13,432 nucleotides of DNA from JBHJHK01 sp050330975 (GTDB taxonomy: Bacteria > Pseudomonadota > Gammaproteobacteria > Competibacterales > Competibacteraceae), in the NCBI GenBank assembly GCA_050330975.1, contig JBHJHK010000148.1, forward strand, positions 1-13,432, read 5' to 3'. The notes under the pieces are model-generated. The model was given only the letters and a program-made list of their open reading frames with translations. It was not told where the DNA came from and searched no databases. Positions 1-6,916 of the stretch are shown here, in pieces (the stretch's first letter is position 1; every line of letters starts with the position of its first letter). Made by a program: the position numbers and the translations under genes.

Positions 1-153
1 AAAAAATAAATAAAAATTTAAATAAATTTTTTTTTTTTATATTATGGGCGGGGGGGGGTCCGGGGGTGTTACTCGCCCACTGCCCCCCCGCCCCGGGGGG
101 GGGCGTCCTTTCCCCCCCCCCCCCCACGGCCAGGGTCAGGGCCTAGTACCGTT
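1..153. other. Low-complexity window end
   Basis: The first ~43 bases are almost purely A/T, including a 12-T run. They switch abruptly to poly-G and poly-C blocks, including a run of 14 C near position 112-125. No convincing gene is present. The mirror-like C and G blocks could fold into a hairpin downstream of the regulator stop. The abrupt composition change looks more like a contig-end or amplification artefact than a natural terminator. Confidence 0.5.
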
Positions 154-2196
154 TTACCTAGGGGGATCCCGCCGCAGACTTTGAGGATCGATGGCGTAGC
201 GCTTGAGTTTGGCATAGAGGGTGCTTTTGGCCAGGCCCAGGTGCCGAGCCGTGGCCGTGACATTGCCACGGCAGGCGTGGAGACTGCGCCAAATCTGCTC
301 CCGCTCGACGGCTTCTAAGGTGGTCGGGGACTGAGGGCTGGGGGCTTGTCGGGTCGAAGGGTCGCTCCCCGGGGCCACGGCATCCCCCCTGACCTCTGGC
401 GGCAAATCGGCTGGGGTGATCACAGCCCCAGGGGTGGTGAGCAACACACTCTCCACGACATTGCGCAACTCCCGGACATTGCCGGGCCAGTCATAGGCCC
501 GTAGCCGCTCCAGGGCCGCGGGGGACCAGGGCCGCGGCAGCAGCCCATAGCGCTGGGTGGCTTGATGGCACAAGTGCTCGATGAGGCCGGGGATATCCCC
601 CACCCGATCCCGCAGCCTGGGGATGGCGATCTGCACCACTGCCAGTCTGTAGAACAGATCTCCGCGAAAGCGCCCCTCTGCCACCTCATGGCGGAGGTTG
701 CGGTGGGTGGCGGCCACCAGGCGAAAGTCCACCCGGCGGGGCTGGACTTCCCCCACCCGATAGATTTCCCGCTCCTCGAGGACCCGCAATAACAAGGGCT
801 GGAGGTCCAAGGGCATCTCGCCGATCTCGTCTAGAAACAAGGTGCCGCCGTGGGCCGCCTCGATCTTGCCCACCATTCCCCCCTTGCGTGCCCCAGTGAA
901 GGCCCCTTCGGCGTAGCCAAACAACTCGCTGGCCAGGAGATCGCGGCTCAACCCCCCGCAGTTGAGGGCGATAAAGGGACCATGGGCGACGGGAGAGGCC
1001 TCGTGGACGCTCTTGGCAAACAATTCCTTGCCGACGCCAGTTTCCCCCACGAGCAACACCGGGGCCGTGGTGGGGGCCACCCGTAACACCCGGTCGAGGG
1101 CCTGGCGCAACCGGGGGTCTTCACCGATGATCTCGGCTGCGGCTGGGGTTGGTGTGTCCGCCCCCAAGGGGTGCTCTCTGGGGGGGGGCGCGGCCTCTCT
1201 CCCGGGGGTGCGACGCGCCCCGCTGCTCCGCCCTGGGCGCCGGGGTACGATCAGTACACTGCCGAGGTGCTCGTCGGCGGCGAAGACCGGCTTCAGCCAT
1301 TGGTCTCGCCCTCCTCCCCCCCCGGGGCTGTTATCCCCCGCCTTGGGCAGCCGATGGGGCTGGGTCTGGGGGTTGGATCTTCGCGCTACACCCAACCCTC
1401 GCAATTCGGCGGCACTGGCGCCGTTGGTGGTGATGGGTCGCCCAAACCGATCGAGGATCACCACCAAGTCCCCCGTTTGGTTGGGCACCTCAAAGCAGCA
1501 GCGCTCCAGGAGGCGATAGCGGTATTCCAGTTCGATCTGGGCGAGTTGGGTCTCGATGCGCGAGGCCGCCTCGACGATCAACGCCATACTGTGACGGCTG
1601 TAGGCGTTCCGCAGCCCGGAGAGGTCGATGACCCCTAGGAGGGTGCGATCAAAGGGATCGCGGATTACCGCCGCCGAGCAGGTCCAGGGCTTGATGCCAT
1701 AGCAAAAGTGCTCTTCGGCGTGGACTTGGACGGGAAGACCGGTTTGGAGGGCGGTGCCAATGGCGTTGGTGCCACAGGTGAGTTCGCTCCAATCGGCGCC
1801 GGGCAACAGGTGGATTTTCTCGGTGGCATTTTTGAGGGCCAGGGACTGGTCGCCGGCGACGCTCAAGACGGTGCCCTTGGCGTCCGTCAAGACCATCACG
1901 GTACCCGTCTCGGCCAGAAAGTCCCGTGCCGTGACCATGATGGGGGCGGCGGCTTCCAACAGGTCGCGGTGTTGGGTTTTGAGTTCACAAAGCCTGTCCT
2001 CTCCCATGGGAGGTGGTGCTTGGTCGCGGCGATAGTCGACCTGGCCTTGTTGGCAACGGCGCCAGGAGTGGTCGATGAGGTCGCGGATCAACGGCGGCTT
2101 GTCGCCGTCCCCGGCCATAAAGCGCTCCCAGTACGACATGATGGTGCCGCCGTTCTCGGGGACAGCGAAGGGCTGCGGCTCAAGGGTTCGGGCCAT
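154..2196 (-). CDS. AcoR-type sigma-54-dependent transcriptional activator
   Basis: A 680-residue enhancer-binding protein that would activate RNA polymerase-sigma-54. The N-terminal half (about residues 20-235) has the AcoR-type sensor layout with a GAF-like domain, including SELTCGTNAIGTAL near 137-150 and the CYGIKPWTCSAAVI segment near 165-178. A Gly/Pro/Arg-rich linker (about 265-350) follows. The AAA+ domain (about 355-600) carries Walker A GETGVGKE (384-391), the sigma-54 contact loop GAFTGA (431-436), Walker B GTLFLDEIGE (451-460) and the FRGDLFYRL arginine-finger region (510-518). A Fis-type helix-turn-helix closes the protein (about 640-666, NVTATARHLGLAKSTLYAKL). The ATG at 2196 has a strong GGAGG about 5 bases upstream. 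It diverges from the DcmA-like gene, which makes that gene its likeliest target (inference). The inducer is unknown; the family includes regulators of acetoin and other small-molecule catabolism. The linker is encoded by a G9 run (1180-1188) and a C8 run (1316-1323). Confidence 0.93.
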   Translation of the reverse strand: MARTLEPQPFAVPENGGTIMSYWERFMAGDGDKPPLIRDLIDHSWRRCQQGQVDYRRDQAPPPMGEDRLCELKTQHRDLLEAAAPIMVTARDFLAETGTVMVLTDAKGTVLSVAGDQSLALKNATEKIHLLPGADWSELTCGTNAIGTALQTGLPVQVHAEEHFCYGIKPWTCSAAVIRDPFDRTLLGVIDLSGLRNAYSRHSMALIVEAASRIETQLAQIELEYRYRLLERCCFEVPNQTGDLVVILDRFGRPITTNGASAAELRGLGVARRSNPQTQPHRLPKAGDNSPGGGGGRDQWLKPVFAADEHLGSVLIVPRRPGRSSGARRTPGREAAPPPREHPLGADTPTPAAAEIIGEDPRLRQALDRVLRVAPTTAPVLLVGETGVGKELFAKSVHEASPVAHGPFIALNCGGLSRDLLASELFGYAEGAFTGARKGGMVGKIEAAHGGTLFLDEIGEMPLDLQPLLLRVLEEREIYRVGEVQPRRVDFRLVAATHRNLRHEVAEGRFRGDLFYRLAVVQIAIPRLRDRVGDIPGLIEHLCHQATQRYGLLPRPWSPAALERLRAYDWPGNVRELRNVVESVLLTTPGAVITPADLPPEVRGDAVAPGSDPSTRQAPSPQSPTTLEAVEREQIWRSLHACRGNVTATARHLGLAKSTLYAKLKRYAIDPQSLRRDPPR

Positions 2197-2275
2197 GGTT
2201 TCCTCCGAGGTGGTCTTGTTGTCGGGCCGTGGGGCCCCGCCCGCAGGCGATGGGTCAGTGCTTGACTTTAATGGG

Positions 2276-2303
2276 ATTATCTGGAGTCGGCTAGCGAGCT
2301 AAA
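2276..2303 (-). promoter_or_regulatory. Possible sigma-70-type promoter for the activator gene
   Basis: Read on the minus strand, TTTAGC (2303-2298) is followed after 16 bases by GATAAT (2281-2276). The -10 matches 5 of 6 consensus positions and the -35 only 3 of 6. It would give a leader of about 70-75 bases before the ATG at 2196. This is pattern recognition only. Confidence 0.25.
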
Positions 2304-2307
2304 CGCC

Positions 2308-2336
2308 TTACGAAAAGATGGGTTTTGCGCTATATA
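2308..2336 (+). promoter_or_regulatory. Possible promoter toward the DcmA-like gene
   Basis: TTACGA (2308-2313) and TATATA (2331-2336) are 17 bases apart, about 105 bases before the DcmA-like ATG. The -35 is weak. I found no clean sigma-54 -24/-12 pair in this 245-base divergent spacer, so control by the neighbouring activator remains unproven. Confidence 0.22.
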
Positions 2337-2441
2337 CCCCATGGGAGCCTCGCCAGTGGTACGGGTATCTTCTCGGCCCCCAACGGGCTCGCCATAGCAA
2401 TAGTAGTTAAATAACCAAGACCGCACCAAAATGAGGAGTAG

Positions 2442-3272
2442 ATGGCCATGGCCGCGTCCTTGCGCTACCTTCATCACCCAGCATCACAGCCGTGTCGGGC
2501 TGCCCATCAGTTTATGCTGGAAAACGATATCCCCTTTGAACTCGAGTTTGTCGATATCACCACCGATATCAATGAACAACCGGAGTTCAGGGCAAAGTAC
2601 AACCCAACCGGACAAGTGCCCATTCTCGTCGATGGCGATTATGTGATCTGGGAGAGTGCGGCCATTGCATTTTACTTGAATGAAAAATTCAAGTGCTCCG
2701 GCCACTGGTTTGGAAATGATACGCAGCAACGGGGGCATATTCAGCAGTTTCTGCAATGGTATGCCTATACCCTGCGACTGGCAGGTGGTGCATTCCACTG
2801 GACTGTCTTTGCTCCCATGATCTATGGATACGACAAAGATTTTTCTGCTGAGGTTAAAAAGGGGCGCTTTTTGCTGTATGAGTCTCTCGATATTATTGAG
2901 AGTTACTGGCTCAAAGACCGAGCCTACCTTTGCGGTGGCGAGATCAGCTATGGCGATCTGGCTGCCTATCAAGATTTGGTGTCCCATGATGCCGGTAAAA
3001 TCATTCCAGATAGCGTTTGGGACAAGCACCCCAAGACCCGGGCATGGTTTGAGTCCATGGGCGAACGTCCCCACTCCAAGGCCGTGAGCGCCTGGCAGTA
3101 TGAAAACGTGGGCAAGATATTAAAGGAGGGTGTGAGATTTGAGTTTAAGCGCAAAACGGCGGTACTGAAGGGTTCCGAGGTCTACAGTGGTCACAACCAC
3201 GGCATCGTCTATGCCGGTGACGATGATAACTATCTGAAGGAAAAAGAGTCCCACGGCAAAGTCGAATCGTAG
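2442..3272 (+). CDS. dcmA: DcmA-like dichloromethane dehalogenase / theta-type glutathione transferase
   Basis: A 276-residue cytosolic GST. The N-terminal thioredoxin-like domain (about 7-85) holds HHPASQPCRAAHQFM (11-25), the cis-Pro motif GQVPILVDG (57-65) and the glutathione-binding ESAA (71-74). The C-terminal helical domain follows (about 95-225). Long blocks match DcmA of methylotrophic bacteria as I remember it: YNPTGQVPILVDG, QFLQWYAYTLRL, GGAFHW, AGKIIPD, NVGKI, FKRKTAVLKG and SGHNHGI. DcmA converts dichloromethane with glutathione to formaldehyde and chloride (EC 4.5.1.3) and is about 287 residues long. Ser15 corresponds to its catalytic Ser12, and Trp120 aligns with its Trp117. 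The ATG at 2442 lies only 3 bases after GAGGAG; the ATG at 2448 is better spaced and is a possible true start. The gene is AT-richer than its neighbours. It could instead be a related GST acting on another halide or electrophile; activity is inferred. Confidence 0.85.
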   Translation: MAMAASLRYLHHPASQPCRAAHQFMLENDIPFELEFVDITTDINEQPEFRAKYNPTGQVPILVDGDYVIWESAAIAFYLNEKFKCSGHWFGNDTQQRGHIQQFLQWYAYTLRLAGGAFHWTVFAPMIYGYDKDFSAEVKKGRFLLYESLDIIESYWLKDRAYLCGGEISYGDLAAYQDLVSHDAGKIIPDSVWDKHPKTRAWFESMGERPHSKAVSAWQYENVGKILKEGVRFEFKRKTAVLKGSEVYSGHNHGIVYAGDDDNYLKEKESHGKVES

Positions 3273-3289
3273 TAGCCTAAACGTCCCGT

Positions 3290-3315
3290 TCCCCTCGATG
3301 CAAACCCCGAGGGGA
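3290..3315 (+). terminator. Hairpin after the DcmA-like gene
   Basis: CCCCTCG (3291-3297) pairs perfectly with CGAGGGG (3308-3314) around a 10-base loop. A further T-A pair closes the stem. It begins 17 bases after the DcmA-like stop and lies before the Shine-Dalgarno of the next gene. No T tract follows, so it may be a weak terminator or an mRNA end-protecting structure rather than a full intrinsic terminator. Confidence 0.4.
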
Positions 3316-3399
3316 GTGGGGTCCCAGGGCGCAACAAAAGGCCGTCGGGTCTGGCGACGCCACGGGCAATCCCATCAACCCAGCGGGCGGAGGCGCACG

Positions 3400-4653
3400 A
3401 TGGCTGAACTAGACTGGCATGGCGAACGGAGTCAACTGTCGGATATGGTCTTGTTGGATCGCTCGCCGGAGGGGGAGGACATCGACCTCCAGGCGGTGCG
3501 CGCCTATCGCCAACAACGGGTTCGACAGCAGATGGCGTCCCGGGGCATCGACGCGCTGATCCTCTCTGACCCCGTCAACATTCGCTATGCCACCGGCACC
3601 CGCAACATGCAGGTGTTCTCCATGCGCAACGCCCCGGCCCGTTATTTGCTTTTGACCCTAGATCGTAGCATTTTATTTGAATTCACCGGCTGTCTGCACC
3701 TCGCCGAGGGGTACGAGACGGTAGATGAGGTACGTCCGGCCAAAACCGCCAGCTTTGTGGCGGCGGGGGCCAAAATCGCCGCCCGGGAAGCCCGCTGGGC
3801 CGCCGAGATGGCCGATACCTTGGTGGAGCTGACGGGGCGCGGGGCCACGGTGGGGCTAGAGCGCCTCAACGCCGGCGCGGCCCTGGGGCTCGCCGCCCAG
3901 GGGGTGCCCATCGTCGACGCCCAGGAGCCCGTGGAGATGGCCCGCGCCATCAAATCCCCCGAGGAAATGAAGTGCGTCGTCGCCTCCCTGCGGGCGACGG
4001 AAGTCGCGGTGGCCAAATTGCGGGCGGCCATACGCCCCGGCATCACCGAAAACGCCCTGTGGTCGGTGCTGCACCAGTCGATCATCGAGCAAAACGGGGA
4101 TTACTGCGAGACCCGGTTGCTCAACGCCGGCCAAAGGACCAACCCCTGGTTCCAAGAGTGCTCCCCCAACGTCATCGGGGAAAATGAGCTCATCGCCCTA
4201 GACACCGATGTGGTCGGTTGCCACGGTTACTACTCCGATTTCTCGCGGACCTTCCATTCCGGCCCGCAACAACCCACGGCGATGCAAAGGAAACTCTACC
4301 GGACCGCCCTAGAGCAACTACACCACAACATGGACATTCTCAAACCGGGGTTGACCTTTCGGGAGTACGCCGAGCGGGCCTGGGACATTCCCGCAAAATA
4401 CTACGCCAATCGCTATTACCTCTCGGCCCACGGCTGCGGTATGACCGGCGAATACCCCTACCTCTATCACCGGGGCGACTTTCCCACTGCGGGTTACGAC
4501 GGGGTCATCGAGCCCGGTATGACGATCTGTGTGGAGAGCTATATCGGCGAAGAGGATGGTAAAGAAGGCGTCAAGCTGGAGCAACAGCTGCTCATCACCC
4601 CCACGGGGACTGAACTGCTATCACAGATTCCCTTTGAAGCGGGTCTGAGCTGA
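3400..4653 (+). CDS. M24-fold protein, DddP-like (DMSP lyase family relative)
   Basis: A 417-residue creatinase/aminopeptidase-P-fold protein. I chose the ATG at 3400 because GGAGG (3389-3393) sits 6 bases upstream; an in-frame ATG at 3298 only adds a basic, non-conserved leader. The N-terminal domain (about 30-175) precedes a pita-bread domain (about 180-417). All six metal ligands of this fold are present: D268 and D270 (ALDTD), D280 (YSDFSRT), H344 (SAHGCG), E379 (CVES) and E394 (KLEQQ). The segments RYATGTRNMQ, ETRLLNAGQRTNPWFQEC and the D-T-D-x9-D spacing resemble DddP, which cleaves DMSP to DMS and acrylate. The position equivalent to the catalytic Asp377 of DddP is Gly350 (HGCGMTGEYP), and the second active-site His of M24 peptidases is also missing there. 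It is therefore probably neither a standard DddP nor a standard proline peptidase; its substrate is unknown. It lies 127 bases after the DcmA-like gene. Confidence 0.8.
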   Translation: MAELDWHGERSQLSDMVLLDRSPEGEDIDLQAVRAYRQQRVRQQMASRGIDALILSDPVNIRYATGTRNMQVFSMRNAPARYLLLTLDRSILFEFTGCLHLAEGYETVDEVRPAKTASFVAAGAKIAAREARWAAEMADTLVELTGRGATVGLERLNAGAALGLAAQGVPIVDAQEPVEMARAIKSPEEMKCVVASLRATEVAVAKLRAAIRPGITENALWSVLHQSIIEQNGDYCETRLLNAGQRTNPWFQECSPNVIGENELIALDTDVVGCHGYYSDFSRTFHSGPQQPTAMQRKLYRTALEQLHHNMDILKPGLTFREYAERAWDIPAKYYANRYYLSAHGCGMTGEYPYLYHRGDFPTAGYDGVIEPGMTICVESYIGEEDGKEGVKLEQQLLITPTGTELLSQIPFEAGLS

Positions 4654-4715
4654 TCAGTTGAGAACGTGGGCCAATCCTTTGTTTTGTTTGATCGGGTCTG
4701 ATCGAGGGTTGTACT

Positions 4716-4725
4716 AAACCGGTTT
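4716..4725. repeat. 10-bp perfect palindrome upstream of the peroxidase gene
   Basis: AAACCGGTTT is a perfect palindrome 58 bases before the peroxidase start. It lies just after two direct TGATCG copies near 4689 and 4699. It could be an operator half of the 130-base spacer; I see no clear promoter boxes here. Confidence 0.25.
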
Positions 4726-4783
4726 GATGCTAGGCGTCGAGCCAATGGCGTAAACACCACCAACCTAATAGAGGAGTTTTTCC

Positions 4784-5764
4784 ATGGTCAATTTGACCCA
4801 AAAGCTCGCCTGTATAGTGCTGGCCACCCTGCTACCCCTGGGCCTTTCCCTCGCTGGGGAGCCCACCTCCGCCGACTTGGTCAAGGCCCTCAACAACGCC
4901 TTTGGTCGACCCCATCCCGATGGTATGCGTGCCGCCCATCCCAAGGGAATCTGTGTCGCGGGCCAGTTTAGTCCCGCCGCGTCGGCCGGTGAGTTCTCAT
5001 CCACCCCTGCCCTCAAGGCGGGGACCTATCCCGTCATTGGACGCTTTTCCCTGGCCGGTGGCAATCCCCAGGCCTCCGACCTCACCACTCCAAGGGGTTT
5101 GGCGCTGGATATCGCCTTACCCGAGGGCGGACCATTCAATTTGGTGATGATCAATAGCCCCAAATTTCCCGTCGCCACTCCCACCGAGTTTGTCCAGATG
5201 CTGGAAAAGGTGGCGGCACAGCGCCAGGCCGCCAGTGAAGCTCCAGAGGTTGATAAGCCAGAAACCCCGACCATCAAACCCATTAGCTCAACGAGCTTCA
5301 CCAGCGCCCCCTACTTTGCTGTCCATACGTTTTACTTTGCCACCGCCGATGGCAACCAACCCGCGCGGTGGGTTTTTGAGCCGACGGCGGGTCGAGAAAA
5401 CATGGATGTCGAGGCCGCCCAAGCCCTAGACGATGCCAACAATTATCTGATCCCTGAATTGAAGGAGCGCATGGCGGCTGGACCCAGTCGCTGGGACATC
5501 TATTTGCAGTTGCCCGAGGCCGATGATGAGTTAAATAACGCCACCATTGCCTGGCCCGAGGAGCGAGAGCGCATCGCCGTTGGCCATTTGGTGTTAGACC
5601 GGGTTATCGAGCCCGGCAGTGCCGACGACTGTGCGAAAAAAATGTTCAATCCCCTGGCCTTACCGTCGGGCGTTACACCGGCCGATGATCCCATCCTCAA
5701 AGCCCGCCCCGGGGCCTACGGGGTTTCACTGTCCCGTCGATTGATGCCAGTGGCTCAGCAATAG
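4784..5764 (+). CDS. Exported catalase-related heme peroxidase
   Basis: A 326-residue member of the small catalase-related peroxidase family (SrpA-like). It would reduce peroxides with a heme cofactor in the periplasm. The N terminus is a signal peptide (basic MVNLTQK, then a hydrophobic stretch to about residue 24). Family hallmarks follow: the distal His in AAHPKG (H52), IGRFSLAGG (85-93), RGLALDI (104-110) and INSPKFPV (123-130). The C-terminal FNP..LP..V.PADDPIL..RPGAYG segment (288-313) contains the presumed proximal heme Tyr312. The length is normal for the family and much shorter than true catalases. The ATG has GAGGAG 7 bases upstream. The cytochrome b561 gene that often accompanies this family is absent. 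Next to a DcmA-like gene it may protect against oxidative by-products, which is inference. Confidence 0.88.
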   Translation: MVNLTQKLACIVLATLLPLGLSLAGEPTSADLVKALNNAFGRPHPDGMRAAHPKGICVAGQFSPAASAGEFSSTPALKAGTYPVIGRFSLAGGNPQASDLTTPRGLALDIALPEGGPFNLVMINSPKFPVATPTEFVQMLEKVAAQRQAASEAPEVDKPETPTIKPISSTSFTSAPYFAVHTFYFATADGNQPARWVFEPTAGRENMDVEAAQALDDANNYLIPELKERMAAGPSRWDIYLQLPEADDELNNATIAWPEERERIAVGHLVLDRVIEPGSADDCAKKMFNPLALPSGVTPADDPILKARPGAYGVSLSRRLMPVAQQ

Positions 5765-5801
5765 GGCGCAATCTAGGATGCGCCCAGCTCCTGGGCGCGT
5801 C
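5764..5801 (+). terminator. Terminator-like region with two exclusive hairpins
   Basis: GCGCCCAG (5780-5787) pairs perfectly with CTGGGCGC (5791-5798) around a CTC loop, extendable to 11 bp with one G-T pair. The same middle strand, TGCGCCC (5779-5785), can instead pair with GGGCGCA (5764-5770), which begins at the last base of the peroxidase stop codon. The two folds exclude each other. There is no T tract. Confidence 0.45.
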
Positions 5802-5877
5802 ATAGGGCTTGCGACGGATCGCTCAAAGTGGCCGGGCACGCTGTGCTGGCGTTACTCTTCACCTACCTTAAAGATGC

Positions 5878-5883
5878 TATAAC
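5878..5883 (+). promoter_or_regulatory. Possible -10 box for the second GST gene
   Basis: TATAAC lies 37 bases before the GTG start at 5921. It matches 5 of 6 positions of the sigma-70 -10 consensus. No good -35 box is visible at 15-19 bases upstream. Confidence 0.25.
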
Positions 5884-5920
5884 GACGCCTCCAGCACAAC
5901 ACCACCGAGAGGATCTGCCT

Positions 5921-6859
5921 GTGACCGATGTCATTCTTCACCACTATCCCCCCTCGCCGGTTTCGGAAAAAATTCGCGCCGGCTTTGGCCTCAAGGGGTT
6001 GACGTGGCGCTCTTGCGAACAAAACCGTCTGCCGGATCGGCCCGAACTCTTCGCCATGACCGGTGGTTATCGGCGCATCCCCGTCTTGCAAATCGGCGCC
6101 GATCTGTACTGTGACACCCAGTGCATCTTGCGCGAGCTGGAGTGCCGCTACCCCGAGCCAAGCTTTTTTCCCCACCACAGTGCCGGCTTGCCCTTTGCCC
6201 TATCCCGCTGGACCGATGGTCCCATGTTCGAGTTGGCCTTCCGGGTGGCCTTTGCCCCCATGGCCGACAAGCTACCCCCCGCCCTGGTGGCCGATCGCTC
6301 GCGGCTCTACATGGGACCCCACGGGGATCTCGCCCAAGAACTGGCCGATTTGCCCCACACCCTAGCCCAACTCCGGGCTATGCTCGGTTGGGTGGAAGAG
6401 CGCTTAGCCGCCGAGGATACCCCCCCCTTTCTCCTGGGGGCGTCCCCGGGGATGGCCGATTTGCTGGTGTGGTACTTGGTGTGGTTTGTCCGCGAGCGCT
6501 ATGCTGAGGCCCAGGGGTTTTACAGCGAGTTTCCGGGGCTGTTGGCCTGGATAGAACGGATGACGGCCCTGGGTCACGGGCGTTCGACCCCCATCGCCCC
6601 GGGGGAAGCCTTGGCCTTGGCCAAAGACGCGGCGCCCAAGGCCCCATCCCACGCCGACCCCCGAGACCCCCAGGGGCTCGTGCCGGGACAAAAAGTAGCC
6701 ATTACCCCTCTCACCGACAGCGGCGAAGCCCCTGTGACAGGGGTAACCCATGCCGTGGGGCGGGATGTCTTGGTGCTACTCCACGAGCACCCCGATTGTG
6801 GCCGCGTCGCGCTACATTTTCCCCGGGTGGGCTACCGGGTGACGCCCATGACCCCTTGA
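5921..6859 (+). CDS. Glutathione S-transferase family protein with C-terminal extension
   Basis: A 312-residue protein starting at GTG 5921. GAGAGGA (5907-5913) lies 7 bases upstream, and the conserved fold begins at once with VILHHYPPSPVSEKIR. An in-frame ATG at 5828 would add 31 residues of no visible domain. The GST N-terminal domain (about 3-80) has GYRRIPVLQIG with cis-Pro54 and the D65-T66-Q67 glutathione-binding turn. A helical domain covers about 95-215 (ASPGMADLLVWYLVWF near 174-189). A proline/alanine-rich linker then leads to a β-rich module (about 250-312, GLVPGQKVAITPL, DVLVLLHEHPDCGRVALHFPR) that ordinary GSTs lack. The substrate is unknown. It is not closely related to the DcmA-like protein in this window. 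A C8 run (6420-6427) lies inside the gene. Confidence 0.85.
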   Translation: MTDVILHHYPPSPVSEKIRAGFGLKGLTWRSCEQNRLPDRPELFAMTGGYRRIPVLQIGADLYCDTQCILRELECRYPEPSFFPHHSAGLPFALSRWTDGPMFELAFRVAFAPMADKLPPALVADRSRLYMGPHGDLAQELADLPHTLAQLRAMLGWVEERLAAEDTPPFLLGASPGMADLLVWYLVWFVRERYAEAQGFYSEFPGLLAWIERMTALGHGRSTPIAPGEALALAKDAAPKAPSHADPRDPQGLVPGQKVAITPLTDSGEAPVTGVTHAVGRDVLVLLHEHPDCGRVALHFPRVGYRVTPMTP

Positions 6860-6872
6860 CCCGCCCCTCCAT

Positions 6873-6889
6873 GTCGTCTCTTAGACGGC
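6873..6889. terminator. Small hairpin between convergent genes
   Basis: GTCGTCT (6873-6879) pairs with AGACGGC (6883-6889) around a 3-base loop, with one G-T pair. It sits in the 57-base gap between the convergent GST and hydrolase genes, where a bidirectional terminator is expected. There is no T tract on either side, so support is modest. Confidence 0.35.
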
Positions 6890-6916
6890 GCCATCGCCCC
6901 CGCCCAACGGCGAAGG

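Noticed and set aside
962..1519. Long plus-strand open frames within the activator
   Set aside because: They are antisense to conserved AAA+ and linker codons and reflect high GC content; no ribosome site or family motif.
2251..2267. Sigma-54-like promoter TGGGTC-N5-TTGACT upstream of the DcmA-like gene
   Set aside because: The spacing fits, but the nearly invariant GC of the -12 element is GA, and the site is about 180 bases from the start.
2324..2328. TTTGC as a -12 element for sigma-54
   Set aside because: No GG is found at the required distance upstream; AA occupies the position.
3298..3399. N-terminal extension of the M24 protein
   Set aside because: The upstream ATG lies within the hairpin after the DcmA-like gene, has no ribosome site and adds non-conserved basic residues; the ATG at 3400 has a clear GGAGG.
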